The notes beneath the pieces are model-generated. The model made no database searches and was not told the origin of the DNA. It saw nothing but the letters and a program-made list of their open reading frames with translations. From assembly GCA_019638455.1 (NCBI GenBank), contig JAHBTU010000005.1, positions 186,001 through 250,000 on the forward strand: a stretch of 64,000 nt of DNA, read 5' to 3'. Shown in pieces: positions 40,809 to 49,193 of the stretch (position 1 is the first letter of the stretch; each line of letters starts with the position of its first letter). This DNA is from Saprospiraceae bacterium. GTDB lineage: Bacteria; Bacteroidota; Bacteroidia; Chitinophagales; Saprospiraceae. The translations under genes and the position numbers were made by a program.

Positions 40809-43001
40809 ATGTCCCTCTCTCGTTTCAATGCACTCCAAGCTATGGAGAACCGCATGGAGCCGTTCCCGGTAGAATTTGCGGAAGGCCAAGCGGAAAACAT
40901 CGCGTCGTATTTTGACATCAATGTGTTCAATGACGAAGCGATGAAAAAACATCTGCCCGAAACGGCTTACCTCAGCGTGAAAGCGGCTGTTCAAAGCGGC
41001 CAAAAACTCACTCGTGAAGTGGCTGATGAAGTGGCAAACGGCATGAAAAAATGGGCGCAAGAAAAAGGCTGTACCCATTTTGCGCACTGGTTTCAGCCGC
41101 TCACAGGCAAAACTGCCGAAAAGCACGACTCTTTTTTTACGCTGACCCACGATGGTCGAGTTATTGAGGAGTTCACGGGTTCGGCATTGGTGCAACAAGA
41201 GCCCGACGGCTCGTCGTTCCCTTCCGGTGGGATGCGCAGCACTTTTGAAGCACGCGGCTACACCGTGTGGGACCCGTCCAGCCCGGCCTTCATCATGGAG
41301 GTGGGCGAGGGCATGACACTCTGCATTCCCACTATTTTTGTGACCTACGATGGTGAAGCACAGGACTACAAGCTCCCGCTGCTTCGGTCGCAGGCGTTTT
41401 TGGACAAAGCGGCTGTGGCGGTGGCGCAGTTTTTCGACCCGAATGTGACGAAGGTAACGGCTACATTGGGCTGGGAGCAGGAGTATTTTGTGGTGGACGA
41501 GGCATTGTTCAATGCGCGGCCTGACTTGGTGATGGCGGGCCGTACATTGTTGGGGCGCCCCGCGACTAAACACCAGCAACTGGAAGACCACTACTTTGGT
41601 TCTATTCCTGAGCGCGTGTACGCATTCATGCGTGATTTGGAGACGGAAAGTCACAAGTTGGGCATCCCGGTTCGGACCCGCCACAACGAGGTGGCTCCCT
41701 CACAGTATGAGGTGGCACCTGTTTTTGAAGAAATCAACGTCGCGGTGGACCACAACCAGCTGTTGATGGATTTGATGGACCGTGTTGCGCGGCGGCATAA
41801 GCTGTGCGTGTTGCTCCATGAAAAGCCTTTTGCAGGTATTAACGGCTCTGGCAAGCACAACAACTGGAGCATGGGCTCGAACACGGGGGTCAACCTTTTA
41901 GGTCCCGGCAAAATCCCCGGAAGAAACCTGCGTTTCCTGACCTTTTTTGTGAACACGATAGCGGCTGTGCACAAATACGCCGACATTTTGCGCGCGAGTA
42001 TCGCTCATGCGGGCAACGACCACCGTCTGGGCGCAAACGAAGCACCGCCCGCTATTATCAGCGTGTTCATTGGTGAGGCGATGACCCAACTGCTTGACCA
42101 AATCGCTAAGGGGAAAAACACGGACGGCAAAGAGGTGAGACGCGCGCTCGACTTGATTGCCAAACTGCCGAATCTTGAACTCGACAATACTGACCGAAAC
42201 CGCACCTCGCCTTTTGCCTTCACGGGTAATAAGTTTGAAATCCGGGCGGTTGGCTCCAGTCAAAACTGCGCTGGCCCAATGACGGTGATGAACACCATGA
42301 TGGGTTTGCAATTGGTAGAGTTCAAAGCAGATGTGGATAAATTGGTTGCCAAAGGGGGGGATAAGGACGAGGCGATTCTGACGGTGCTAAAAACGCTCAT
42401 CAGAAAGTCGAAGGCGATATGCTTCGAGGGCAACAACTACTCTGAGGAGTGGAAAGAAGAGGCTCAAAAACGCGGCCTGAACAACTTCCCGACCACACCG
42501 GAGGCGCTGGATGTGTTGGGAAGCAAGTTGGCGCAGGACTTCTACGCAAAATCTGGCGTGATGAGCAGGGTTGAGTTGGAAGCGTTCCACGCGGTGCAAC
42601 TCCATGCTTATTGCACGAAATTGAGCATCGAAGCCAAGACATTGGACGAAATCGTGCACTCAATGGTGATGCCAGCGGTTATTCGCTACCAGACCGAATT
42701 GGCTGACAATATCTACTCCATGAAGGAAATTGGTATGGACGATGCGATTGGCTATCAGAAAGATATGCTGAAACGTGTGGTGAAGAACACCAACATCATC
42801 CGTGAGGGCTTGGAAAAACTGCACAAGGCGCTCGAGAAGGCTCACGAAGCAGAATCCGTGCGCGAAGAAGCAGGTATTCTTTGCCACAAGGCAAAGCCTC
42901 AGATGGAGATTATTCGTGAGGCGGTGGATGAATTGGAGGCCATTGTGGACGACCAATACTGGCCTTTGGTGAAATACCGCGAACTGCTGTTCTTGAGATA
43001 A
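40809..43001 (+). CDS. glnN: Glutamine synthetase type III
   Basis: 730 residues, the length typical of GSIII. It makes glutamine from glutamate, ammonia and ATP in the cytosol as a large oligomer. Recognisable parts are FDINVFNDEAMKKHLPE near the N-terminus, HWFQPLTGKTAEKHDSFF, the catalytic-core segments GWEQEYFVVD, TRHNEVAPSQYEVAP, NHQLLMDLM-like DHNQLLMDLMDRVA, INGSGKHNNWSMG, AGNDHRLGANEAPPAIISVF and NRTSPFAFTGNKFEIRAVGS, and a helical C-terminus. It is probably controlled by nitrogen status; the folded RNA at 40487-40707 is a candidate cis-regulator. A strong terminator follows at 43025. Confidence 0.97.
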   Translation: MSLSRFNALQAMENRMEPFPVEFAEGQAENIASYFDINVFNDEAMKKHLPETAYLSVKAAVQSGQKLTREVADEVANGMKKWAQEKGCTHFAHWFQPLTGKTAEKHDSFFTLTHDGRVIEEFTGSALVQQEPDGSSFPSGGMRSTFEARGYTVWDPSSPAFIMEVGEGMTLCIPTIFVTYDGEAQDYKLPLLRSQAFLDKAAVAVAQFFDPNVTKVTATLGWEQEYFVVDEALFNARPDLVMAGRTLLGRPATKHQQLEDHYFGSIPERVYAFMRDLETESHKLGIPVRTRHNEVAPSQYEVAPVFEEINVAVDHNQLLMDLMDRVARRHKLCVLLHEKPFAGINGSGKHNNWSMGSNTGVNLLGPGKIPGRNLRFLTFFVNTIAAVHKYADILRASIAHAGNDHRLGANEAPPAIISVFIGEAMTQLLDQIAKGKNTDGKEVRRALDLIAKLPNLELDNTDRNRTSPFAFTGNKFEIRAVGSSQNCAGPMTVMNTMMGLQLVEFKADVDKLVAKGGDKDEAILTVLKTLIRKSKAICFEGNNYSEEWKEEAQKRGLNNFPTTPEALDVLGSKLAQDFYAKSGVMSRVELEAFHAVQLHAYCTKLSIEAKTLDEIVHSMVMPAVIRYQTELADNIYSMKEIGMDDAIGYQKDMLKRVVKNTNIIREGLEKLHKALEKAHEAESVREEAGILCHKAKPQMEIIREAVDELEAIVDDQYWPLVKYRELLFLR

Positions 43002-43024
43002 GCAGTTTTGTCAATTGTGATTAG

Positions 43025-43065
43025 ACATGAGCCACCCTGTGTTTTGGGGTGGCTCATGTGTTTTT
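43025..43065 (+). terminator. Rho-independent terminator of glnN
   Basis: Perfect 13-bp arms (acatgagccaccc / gggtggctcatgt) around a 9-nt loop, followed by gttttt. It lies 24 bp after the glnN stop. Confidence 0.9.
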
Positions 43066-43101
43066 AAGCGTTCCTTGCATAAAATAACGTGGGCCCGGAG
43101 T

Positions 43102-43250
43102 TGTAGACAACACAAAAAAGTCCCGTCCGCTTCACTTGGCCGGGCAAGCCCTTGAGTACAGGGATTGACATGGTGGTCTTGAACGAACAACACTTGCAAT
43201 CTTTTGAAAATCAGGTCCATCAGACAAATCCCGACAAATCAAGGTAGAAA
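43102..43250 (-). repeat. Dispersed repeat family C, diverged copy 3
   Basis: Read on the minus strand it contains 'gattgcaagtgttgttcgtt', 'caagaccaccatgtca' and 'gggcttgcccggccaagtg' followed by 'aagcggacggg', matching the two TA-flanked copies (48222-48396 and 54759-54934). Its 5' part is diverged and also carries 'cgggatttgtctgatgg', reminiscent of the tail of family D. No clean TA boundaries are visible. Confidence 0.6.
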
Positions 43251-43271
43251 ATGCCCTGTGAGTGTCGCTCA

Positions 43272-44522
43272 TCATTCCGCAACGGCGCTTGTGGGTTGCG
43301 CTTCCGGCATCGGGGCTATTGCTTCTTTCTGCTCTTCCAGGGGTTTCACCCTGCTTGCCAGCCAAATGCTCATGGCAATCAACGCCATGGACAGGTACCC
43401 AACCCAATCGTAGTGCTCGATGCGACCTTCCGCTGTTTTGTGCACAATGGCTCCACCAATCAGCGCCGCCACGCCGGTGGCCAACTGTTGCATGGATGAG
43501 TTGATGCTCATGAAACCACCGCGCTGCTGTGGCGCGACCACCCCCGAAACAATGGCTTGAACGGGTATCATGCGCCCGTTGACAACAATGAAAAACAAAC
43601 CGGAAATGAGCAACACGCTCCACAAGGGCATGGGCCAAAGGTTGGTGATGAGCCAGACGGGTATGAGTGAAAGCAAAGCGAAAACAACGAATACTGGGTA
43701 TTTGCCGCGACGGTCAGCGATTTTTCCCACTAAAGGCGAGGTGAAAATGGTGAGTGCCCCTCCCACAAGGTATATGAGGAAAATGTTGCTTTCGCTATAT
43801 CCCACGTTGCCGACCAGTGAAGGGGCGATAAAGGGTATGGTGACAAAATGCCCCATCATCAGCACGATGGAGAGCGTCAGTGCCTTCATCTGATTGGGTG
43901 TCTGGAAGATGTTGGTGAGCACATGAAGCGGGTTGCCTTTGGGTTGGGCATTGTTCAGATGCTTGTTGACCGGCGACACAAACGTGGCAATCAGGATGGC
44001 GACCAACACCCCTACCCCTCCAATGGCGGCAAAGGGAATATGCCAACTGAACTTGGCTGCCAGCCACAAACCCGTCGGGACACCTGCCACCGATGCAAGA
44101 GAAAACGCCGTCATCAATATGCCCATGGCGCGTGCGCGACGCTCATACTCGAATGTATCGGCCACGATGGCCAACACCTGAGCGCCAATCATGCCACCAA
44201 ACAAACCTGCCAGCACTCGAGCTGCCACGAGCAACTCATAGTTGGGGGCCAAAGCACATGAAAAAGTGCCGATGACAAACCCGATATAGGCAAACAGCAG
44301 CACCTTTTTGCGGTCGAATCTATCCACGAAAAAAGCCGAGATAAAGCTCGAAACCCCTGCCGTAATCGCATAAGCCGATACGGCTAACCCAAATTGTTGG
44401 GGGTTGATTTTCAAGAGGTTCATGAGTTGCGGACCCAAGGGCATCATAATCATGAAGTCCATGATATGGGTAAAATTGACCGCAGCGAGGATAAATAGCA
44501 GTAGGCGTTCTTTTGAATTCAT
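43272..44522 (-). CDS. MFS transporter
   Basis: 416 residues with about 12 membrane spans, a major facilitator of the drug/sugar-efflux type. The loop 2-3 signature reads FVDRFDRKKVLLFAYIGFV. Other clear spans include LLVAARVLAGLFGGMIGAQ and AGVPTGLWLAAKFSW, and the second half repeats the pattern (LVGKIADRRGKYPVFVVF). The ATG at 44522 starts MNSKERLLLFILAAVNFTHI; a longer reading would run into repeat A4 and is rejected. The substrate is unknown. The C-terminal tail is Glu/Ala/Pro-rich and cytosolic. Confidence 0.92.
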   Translation of the reverse strand: MNSKERLLLFILAAVNFTHIMDFMIMMPLGPQLMNLLKINPQQFGLAVSAYAITAGVSSFISAFFVDRFDRKKVLLFAYIGFVIGTFSCALAPNYELLVAARVLAGLFGGMIGAQVLAIVADTFEYERRARAMGILMTAFSLASVAGVPTGLWLAAKFSWHIPFAAIGGVGVLVAILIATFVSPVNKHLNNAQPKGNPLHVLTNIFQTPNQMKALTLSIVLMMGHFVTIPFIAPSLVGNVGYSESNIFLIYLVGGALTIFTSPLVGKIADRRGKYPVFVVFALLSLIPVWLITNLWPMPLWSVLLISGLFFIVVNGRMIPVQAIVSGVVAPQQRGGFMSINSSMQQLATGVAALIGGAIVHKTAEGRIEHYDWVGYLSMALIAMSIWLASRVKPLEEQKEAIAPMPEAQPTSAVAE

Positions 44523-44591
44523 AGCGCGGGGAGAAACAGCCAGTAGGTGCAAAGAGTTCGCAGGCAAAATGTTAAAGAGCGTGTGAAGTGA

Positions 44592-44717
44592 ACCACACTG
44601 TTGGACATTATTTTTGTGCTGCAAAGACACAAAGGCACAAAATGCGGTAAATCAATGGGCATTTTGCTTTACGTCTTTGTGACTTCGTGGCAAATTTGAA
44701 AGTGTCCAGTAGTGTGG
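44592..44717 (+). repeat. Dispersed repeat family A, copy 4
   Basis: This 126-bp copy has the clearest ends: ccacactgttggacatt at the left and agtgtccagtagtgtgg at the right, an imperfect terminal inverted repeat. The interior matches copies 1 and 2 ('aggcacaaaatgcggt', 'gtctttgtgacttcgtggc'). It lies between the MFS start and the 3' end of the subtilase. Confidence 0.85.
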
Positions 44718-44745
44718 AAGTGAACAAGTTATCCTTCACACCTTC

Positions 44746-46755
44746 TTATACCTCCTGAATGTTGCTTCCAATCACCCATCGTTTGTCGCCAATGCGATGC
44801 CAGCCGTTGCTGCTGGTCTCGTGAATGGTGACGAGCGCGCCCTGCTTCAGTTCGGCCACCTTGGGGTTGTTGGTGCCCGGTCCTGAGCGCACGTTGAGAA
44901 AAGACGAGGTCACCTTGCCGCGCCGGGTCGTGACGGGTGCATTGTTCCCAGCGATTACCTGAATAAAGTCGGCACTTACGAAACGCCCTTGCCCGATACG
45001 CCAAAAACCAGAGACTTTCTCAAACAAACTCACAATGTCGCCCTGATTCAATTCGGCCACTTTGGGGTGAGAGGTACCGGGGCCAGAACGCACATTCAAA
45101 AATTTGGAAATAACCCTGCCGCGTTGCGTGGTGGTAGTGGTGGGTGGTTGGGAGGCGGGGGTTGGGGACACATTGGCTTGGCCGCCGACAGCCATTTTCA
45201 CGGCTTTGAGCGCGTTGATGCGGCCATAGCCGAGATAGGGAGAATGGCCATTGGCATTGTAGCCGCCGCCGATTTTGTCAGTGCTTTGGCGCAGGATGTC
45301 CCTGATTTGGCTCAGGGTGAGGTTGGGGTTGGCGCTCAGCATAAGCGCACAGATGCCAGCCACCAACGGCGTGGCGCTGGAGGTGCCGCCGAAGCCGCTG
45401 GTAAAAGTGTGCATCATGCGTCCCCTGTCGTCCACCTCTATGGTGGCAGTGGTGATGCCCACGCCGTCGTTTCCGTTGGTGGGGGCGCACAAGAAGGCGT
45501 TTGGGCCGTAGAAAGAATAATCGGAGCGCTCGTCGAGGCTATTGGAAGCGGTGACGCAAATACCTTCTGGATGCGCGGCAAAATCGCTGATTTGGCGCGG
45601 CACGTTGTTGGAGGCAGGGTTGGCGTTGCCAGCTGCGAAAAACATGGGCACCCCTTTGCCGCCGCGCCCTTCGCGGGCGATTTTGTTCAGGTAGTTGGAA
45701 ACGTAGGTGGAAAGCGGTACAGGTTTGGGAAAGCCGAGGCTGCAAGAAATGATGTCGGCACCATTGAGCAGCGCGTGTTCAAAGGCATTTTTGATAGCTT
45801 CGTCGCTGAGAATATCGAGTTTGATGGGGATGATGCGGGCGTTGGGTGCTGCGCCCAGTATGCCTTGCGCATCCAGTGCGCCAGCGGCGACGGCAGCGCA
45901 AGAGGTGCCATGACTGAACACGCCCCAACTCCCGTCGGCGGTCTGATACCAAGGGGAAGCATCGGCGCTTCGATTGGCGGCGTTGAATGGGTTGCGGACT
46001 TTGGTGCCATCGCCGCGCAGTTGCGGATGGTCGGTGGCAAAACCCGTATCAATCACCGCAATCCTGATATTGCTGGAGCCTAAGCTGCCTATGAAAGCCC
46101 ATGCCTCCTTCACTCTGGCATCGGCACCGCGCTTGAAGTGGGATGCGCCAAAAATGGCATTCGGGATGTCAACAATCGGGATGGCGCCGCCAGTATTCTC
46201 CAGATGCCATTGGGTAGCGAAGAAGCGGCCAGTGGGCGGTGCAAAATTGTTCGTGACGGGTTTGGTCACAAATTCAGGCTCCGCCACCGCCACGATTTTC
46301 TTTTTCTGCATGAGCATCACGCACTTGATGGGGTTGGGCGATTTTTCCGTGACGCTCACGCGATATGCTTCCGGGCTGACGATTTCAATCACGTTCAGGC
46401 CGAGCTCATCCATCAGGTCGCGTTGCTTGTCGTAATCGGTGCCGGGTTTGAATTCGAGGTAAATGTTTCCTGTGGGAATGAAGGGCACCTCTTCGTCGCC
46501 GTCCACGTTCCAGACGTGGGTGCCGATGGACACGTCGGGCTGGGCGCGGAGGTCTTCCAGTTTTTGGTCGAGATTGCGCTTGGCCTGAAACACCTCAAAC
46601 CCCTCAAAATCATCGGGGGGGGCCGCTGCCACGCCGCGTTTGACGGCTTTCTTTTTCACGCCGTACTGGACAGCGCCTTTGGTCTTGCTCTTGGTCAGGC
46701 TGATTTGAACACCACCGTAGTTGAAGGTGGCTTTATCTGTTTTTTTCGATGCCAT
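44746..46755 (-). CDS. Subtilisin-like serine protease (S8) with two C-terminal SH3b domains
   Basis: 669 residues. The catalytic triad is complete: Asp236 in RIAVIDTGFA, His282 in FSHGTSCAAVAAG and Ser459 in GGTSSATPLVAGICAL, with the oxyanion Asn near 377 in FFAAGNANP. Residues about 85-165 look like an inhibitor-type prodomain. Two SH3b repeats end the protein (KFLNVRSGPGTSHPKVAEL; SFLNVRSGPGTNNPKVAEL), very like those of the amidase at 18677-19660. No signal peptide is present at MASKKTDKAT, so export is unexplained. The IS4-family element lies 60 bp upstream of the start, just beyond a TACATTTG box. Confidence 0.92.
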   Translation of the reverse strand: MASKKTDKATFNYGGVQISLTKSKTKGAVQYGVKKKAVKRGVAAAPPDDFEGFEVFQAKRNLDQKLEDLRAQPDVSIGTHVWNVDGDEEVPFIPTGNIYLEFKPGTDYDKQRDLMDELGLNVIEIVSPEAYRVSVTEKSPNPIKCVMLMQKKKIVAVAEPEFVTKPVTNNFAPPTGRFFATQWHLENTGGAIPIVDIPNAIFGASHFKRGADARVKEAWAFIGSLGSSNIRIAVIDTGFATDHPQLRGDGTKVRNPFNAANRSADASPWYQTADGSWGVFSHGTSCAAVAAGALDAQGILGAAPNARIIPIKLDILSDEAIKNAFEHALLNGADIISCSLGFPKPVPLSTYVSNYLNKIAREGRGGKGVPMFFAAGNANPASNNVPRQISDFAAHPEGICVTASNSLDERSDYSFYGPNAFLCAPTNGNDGVGITTATIEVDDRGRMMHTFTSGFGGTSSATPLVAGICALMLSANPNLTLSQIRDILRQSTDKIGGGYNANGHSPYLGYGRINALKAVKMAVGGQANVSPTPASQPPTTTTTQRGRVISKFLNVRSGPGTSHPKVAELNQGDIVSLFEKVSGFWRIGQGRFVSADFIQVIAGNNAPVTTRRGKVTSSFLNVRSGPGTNNPKVAELKQGALVTIHETSSNGWHRIGDKRWVIGSNIQEV

Positions 46756-46800
46756 CGGAACACAGGGTTTTAAAGTTGAAAAATTGCTTTGGAAACGTGG

Positions 46801-46808
46801 CAAATGTA
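46801..46808 (-). promoter_or_regulatory. -7 promoter box of the subtilase gene, interrupted upstream by the IS
   Basis: TACATTTG on the minus strand (exact TAnnTTTG), 46 bp before the ATG at 46755. The IS begins at 46816, so the sequence at the -33 distance now belongs to the IS end rather than to the original promoter. Confidence 0.45.
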
Positions 46809-46815
46809 GGACTTT
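46807..46815. repeat. Left 9-bp target-site duplication of the IS
   Basis: taggacttt, identical to 48037-48045 at the other end of the element. Confidence 0.85.
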
Positions 46816-48036
46816 TTGAAAGGGTACACATTTTCCGGTTAAGAAACCGGGCTTAGTTCTTTGAAAAGTCGGAAAAGAAAAATGGAGGGGAAATTTGTGG
46901 TTCCTAATCAAAATCCCCCCTTCCATATGCGCCGAAGCGCCCACAAAGATATTCTCGATTTTTTACACAGGGTCATACCCGGGTCCAGCAGCGGCCAATT
47001 GTCCAGGCGTGTTTGCCTGATGGCGAGCCTGATCCAAGCCTGCGTGCGCAACGGGCACTGTCGTTTGGAGAGTTTGAGCGAGGCCACGGAGGCTTACCGG
47101 GCGAGGAAGAAGTCCAGCCTGTTGCAGCAGGCCAAGCGTTGGCTGGGCAACAAGTGGACCGATTGGCAGACCTTTTACCTGCCCTTCGCCCAGTACTTTT
47201 TGCTGGGCTTGGCGGACAAGGGCGAGCTCGTGCTGGTCATGGACGGCAGCCAGACGGGCTCGGCCAACACGACGTTGATGCTCTCGGTCATGTGCCGAGG
47301 CTTTGCCATTCCGGTGGCTTGGGTGGTCAAAAAGGGGGAAAAGGGGCATTTCCCAGAGGAGATGCACACCGACCTGGTCAAAATGGTCGCCCACTTTTGT
47401 CCGCCGGGCTTCAGGATCGTGCTCTTGGGCGACGGGGAGTTTGACGGTCAGGGCCTGCGGCAGTGGTGTGTGGAGAACGGTTGGCTGTTCGTGGTCAGGA
47501 CGTCCTCGGACCGCCTCATCGACTTTGACGGCGAGGTCGCACGCTTCGACTCTTTGCGTACCACCCGCAGCATTTGCTTTATCGGGGGCGCCCTGCCGCT
47601 GGCAAACGCGGTGTACTGGCGCGGAAAAGGGCACTCAAAGCCCCTGTTCCTGTTGACCAACCTCGAACTGGGCCACGAGGCCTGCCATTACTACAAACGG
47701 AGGTTCAAGATCGAAACCTTGTTCAAGCACCTCAAGTCTGCCGGCTTCTACCTCCACAAGACACGGCTGAAATGTCCCAAAAAACTGGCAAACCTGATCA
47801 TCGTGGCCGCTTTCTCCTTCGTCCTCAGTTTTTGCATGGGGGTGTTCATCAAGGAAAAAGAGCCAGTCGAAAGGCTCGAGGTCATCGTTCGAAAGGACAG
47901 GTTGCCCAAAATAGGCCCCATCGCAATCGCACAACTGGCCATCAGGAACGACTGCGACTGCGTCATTAACTTCTTTTCCGAATTGTCAAAGAACTTCGAC
48001 TGGGTTTTTACCTGAAAAAATGTGTACCCTTTGAAA
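46816..48036 (+). mobile_element. IS4-family insertion sequence, complete
   Basis: A 1221-bp element with terminal inverted repeats built on aaagggtacacatttt at the left and its complement aaaatgtgtaccctt at the right, flanked by 9-bp duplications (taggacttt). It carries one intact transposase gene. The intact ORF, matching ends and perfect duplication suggest a recent insertion. Removing it restores a continuous sequence upstream of the subtilase. Confidence 0.9.
46882..48015 (+). CDS. IS4-family DDE transposase
   Basis: 377 residues. The DDE triad is visible: Asp in LVLVMDGSQTGSA, Asp in RIVLLGDGEFDGQGL and Glu in YYKRRFKIETLFKHLKSAGF, the last with the IS4 signature Y-x2-R-x3-E-x6-K. The protein is uninterrupted and spans almost the whole element. 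The ATG at 46882 is used; another at 46927 (MRRSAHKD) is possible. It moves the element by cut-and-paste. Confidence 0.93.
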   Translation: MEGKFVVPNQNPPFHMRRSAHKDILDFLHRVIPGSSSGQLSRRVCLMASLIQACVRNGHCRLESLSEATEAYRARKKSSLLQQAKRWLGNKWTDWQTFYLPFAQYFLLGLADKGELVLVMDGSQTGSANTTLMLSVMCRGFAIPVAWVVKKGEKGHFPEEMHTDLVKMVAHFCPPGFRIVLLGDGEFDGQGLRQWCVENGWLFVVRTSSDRLIDFDGEVARFDSLRTTRSICFIGGALPLANAVYWRGKGHSKPLFLLTNLELGHEACHYYKRRFKIETLFKHLKSAGFYLHKTRLKCPKKLANLIIVAAFSFVLSFCMGVFIKEKEPVERLEVIVRKDRLPKIGPIAIAQLAIRNDCDCVINFFSELSKNFDWVFT

Positions 48037-48045
48037 TAGGACTTT
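48037..48045. repeat. Right 9-bp target-site duplication of the IS
   Basis: taggacttt, identical to 46807-46815. Confidence 0.85.
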
Positions 48046-48087
48046 GAAAGGTGTTGTGAGGTTGCTATATTTTGGAAAAGCCGTAAA

Positions 48088-48462
48088 CATGAGTCGTCCC
48101 GAACTTTTGCCCAGCGGGGCGGAATATGAAGGAGGTCTTTGCCCATATTCCGCCCCGCTGGAGCTTGGAAGAAGGGGCGGGTGTCATTTTCTACCCACAT
48201 TCAGCCCCGCTGGGGCAGTTATACCCAGATTAAAGAGGATTTGAACCTGCCCGTTGGCAAGACAGGGATGCCCTTGATTGATTTGTATGATTTTCGAAGG
48301 ATTGCGAGCGCCGCTCGTTCAAAACCACCTTTCAGACCCTGTGCTCAGGGGCTTGCCCGGCCAAGTGAAGCGGACGGGGCTGATTTGCGTTGACTATATA
48401 AGACTTGATTTTTAGCAAAATAGTGAGCCAAAATCTGTTTTTCAAAATTCGGGATGACTCAT
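48088..48462. repeat. Dispersed repeat family B, copy 2, interrupted by element C
   Basis: Ends catgagtcgtcccg and cgggatgactcat match copy 1 (6057-6204). The internal hairpin has perfect 18-nt arms (ccagcggggcggaatatg) around a loop aaggaggtctttgcc, which is the reverse complement of the copy 1 loop. An extra half-arm ('cagccccgctggggcag') follows. A 175-bp family C element is inserted between 'cagtta' and 'agacttgattt', which are nearly adjacent in copy 1. Together these account for the gap before the FAH gene. Confidence 0.8.
48222..48396 (+). mobile_element. Family C small insertion element, copy 1, flanked by TA duplication
   Basis: A 175-bp insert (begins tacccagattaaagagg, ends gcgttgacta) with TA on both sides (48220-48221 and 48397-48398). 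The matching empty site is in repeat B1 at 6 kb. It is close to the copy at 54759-54934. There is no intact ORF and no obvious terminal inverted repeat beyond a few bases, so it looks like a non-autonomous element that uses TA targets. Confidence 0.72.
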
Positions 48463-48573
48463 CTTTATTTCATTTTTAAAAACACGCTGATGAGTGCTTC
48501 GGGTTGTGCATCCACAGCAAGTTTGCCATCGCCACTCATCCGGTGAAAAATCAAAGTTCCCTACTTTCGCCGC

Positions 48574-49185
48574 ATGAAAATCTTCTGTATCGGTCGCAAC
48601 TATGTGGACCACGCCAAGGAACTCAACAACCCCGTGCCGTCGGAGCCGCTTATTTTCATGAAGCCGCCGACCGCGCTGCTGGTGAACAACAAGCCTTTCT
48701 ACTACCCTGACTTCACGCAAGACTTGCACTACGAGGGCGAAATCGTGTTGCGCATTTGCAAAAACGGTCGCTCGGTGCAGCCCGAATTTGCCTCGCGCTA
48801 CTACGACGCGGTGGCTTTCGGCATTGACTTCACTGCCCGCGACGTGCAGGACAAACTCAAATCAAAAGGCCATCCGTGGGAAATCGCCAAGGGATTCGAC
48901 CGCTCGGCGCCTATCAGCCGTTTTGTGCCGTTGGCAGAGTTGAAAAACCCACAGGACATTCATTTTCAACTGAAAAAAAATGGCGCGGTGGTGCAGGACG
49001 GCCACACCCGCGATTTGATTTTTTCCTTCGACACGTTGATTTGTCACATCTCGCGCTATTTCACCCTGCACAAGGGCGACTACATTTTTACTGGCACGCC
49101 AGCGGGCGTGGGGCGAGTGAACATTGGTGACGTGTTGGAAGGAAGCATTGAGGGCGTGGAGTTGTTGCGCTGCGCGGTGCGTTAG
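48574..49185 (+). CDS. Fumarylacetoacetate hydrolase family protein
   Basis: 203 residues, a compact FAH-domain enzyme. It starts MKIFCIGRNYVDHAKELNN. The metal-binding acidic residues are in DLHYEGEIVLRI (E-x-E) and AVAFGIDFTARDVQ (Asp), and the GDYIFTGTPAGVGRVNIGD segment closes the domain. Related enzymes hydrolyse or decarboxylate acylpyruvates and 2-oxo acids (e.g. oxaloacetate decarboxylase/acylpyruvase FAHD1-type). The exact substrate is not predictable. Upstream lies repeat B2. Confidence 0.92.
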   Translation: MKIFCIGRNYVDHAKELNNPVPSEPLIFMKPPTALLVNNKPFYYPDFTQDLHYEGEIVLRICKNGRSVQPEFASRYYDAVAFGIDFTARDVQDKLKSKGHPWEIAKGFDRSAPISRFVPLAELKNPQDIHFQLKKNGAVVQDGHTRDLIFSFDTLICHISRYFTLHKGDYIFTGTPAGVGRVNIGDVLEGSIEGVELLRCAVR

Positions 49186-49193
49186 AGGCTGTT

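Noticed and set aside
46861..46881. TTG start seven codons upstream for the IS transposase
   Set aside because: The ATG at 46882 is closer to the conserved region and the upstream residues are basic filler.
48139..48393. Short ORFs across repeats B and C
   Set aside because: They start in one repeat and end in another, so they cannot be ancestral genes; the 54-kb copy of C breaks the frame.
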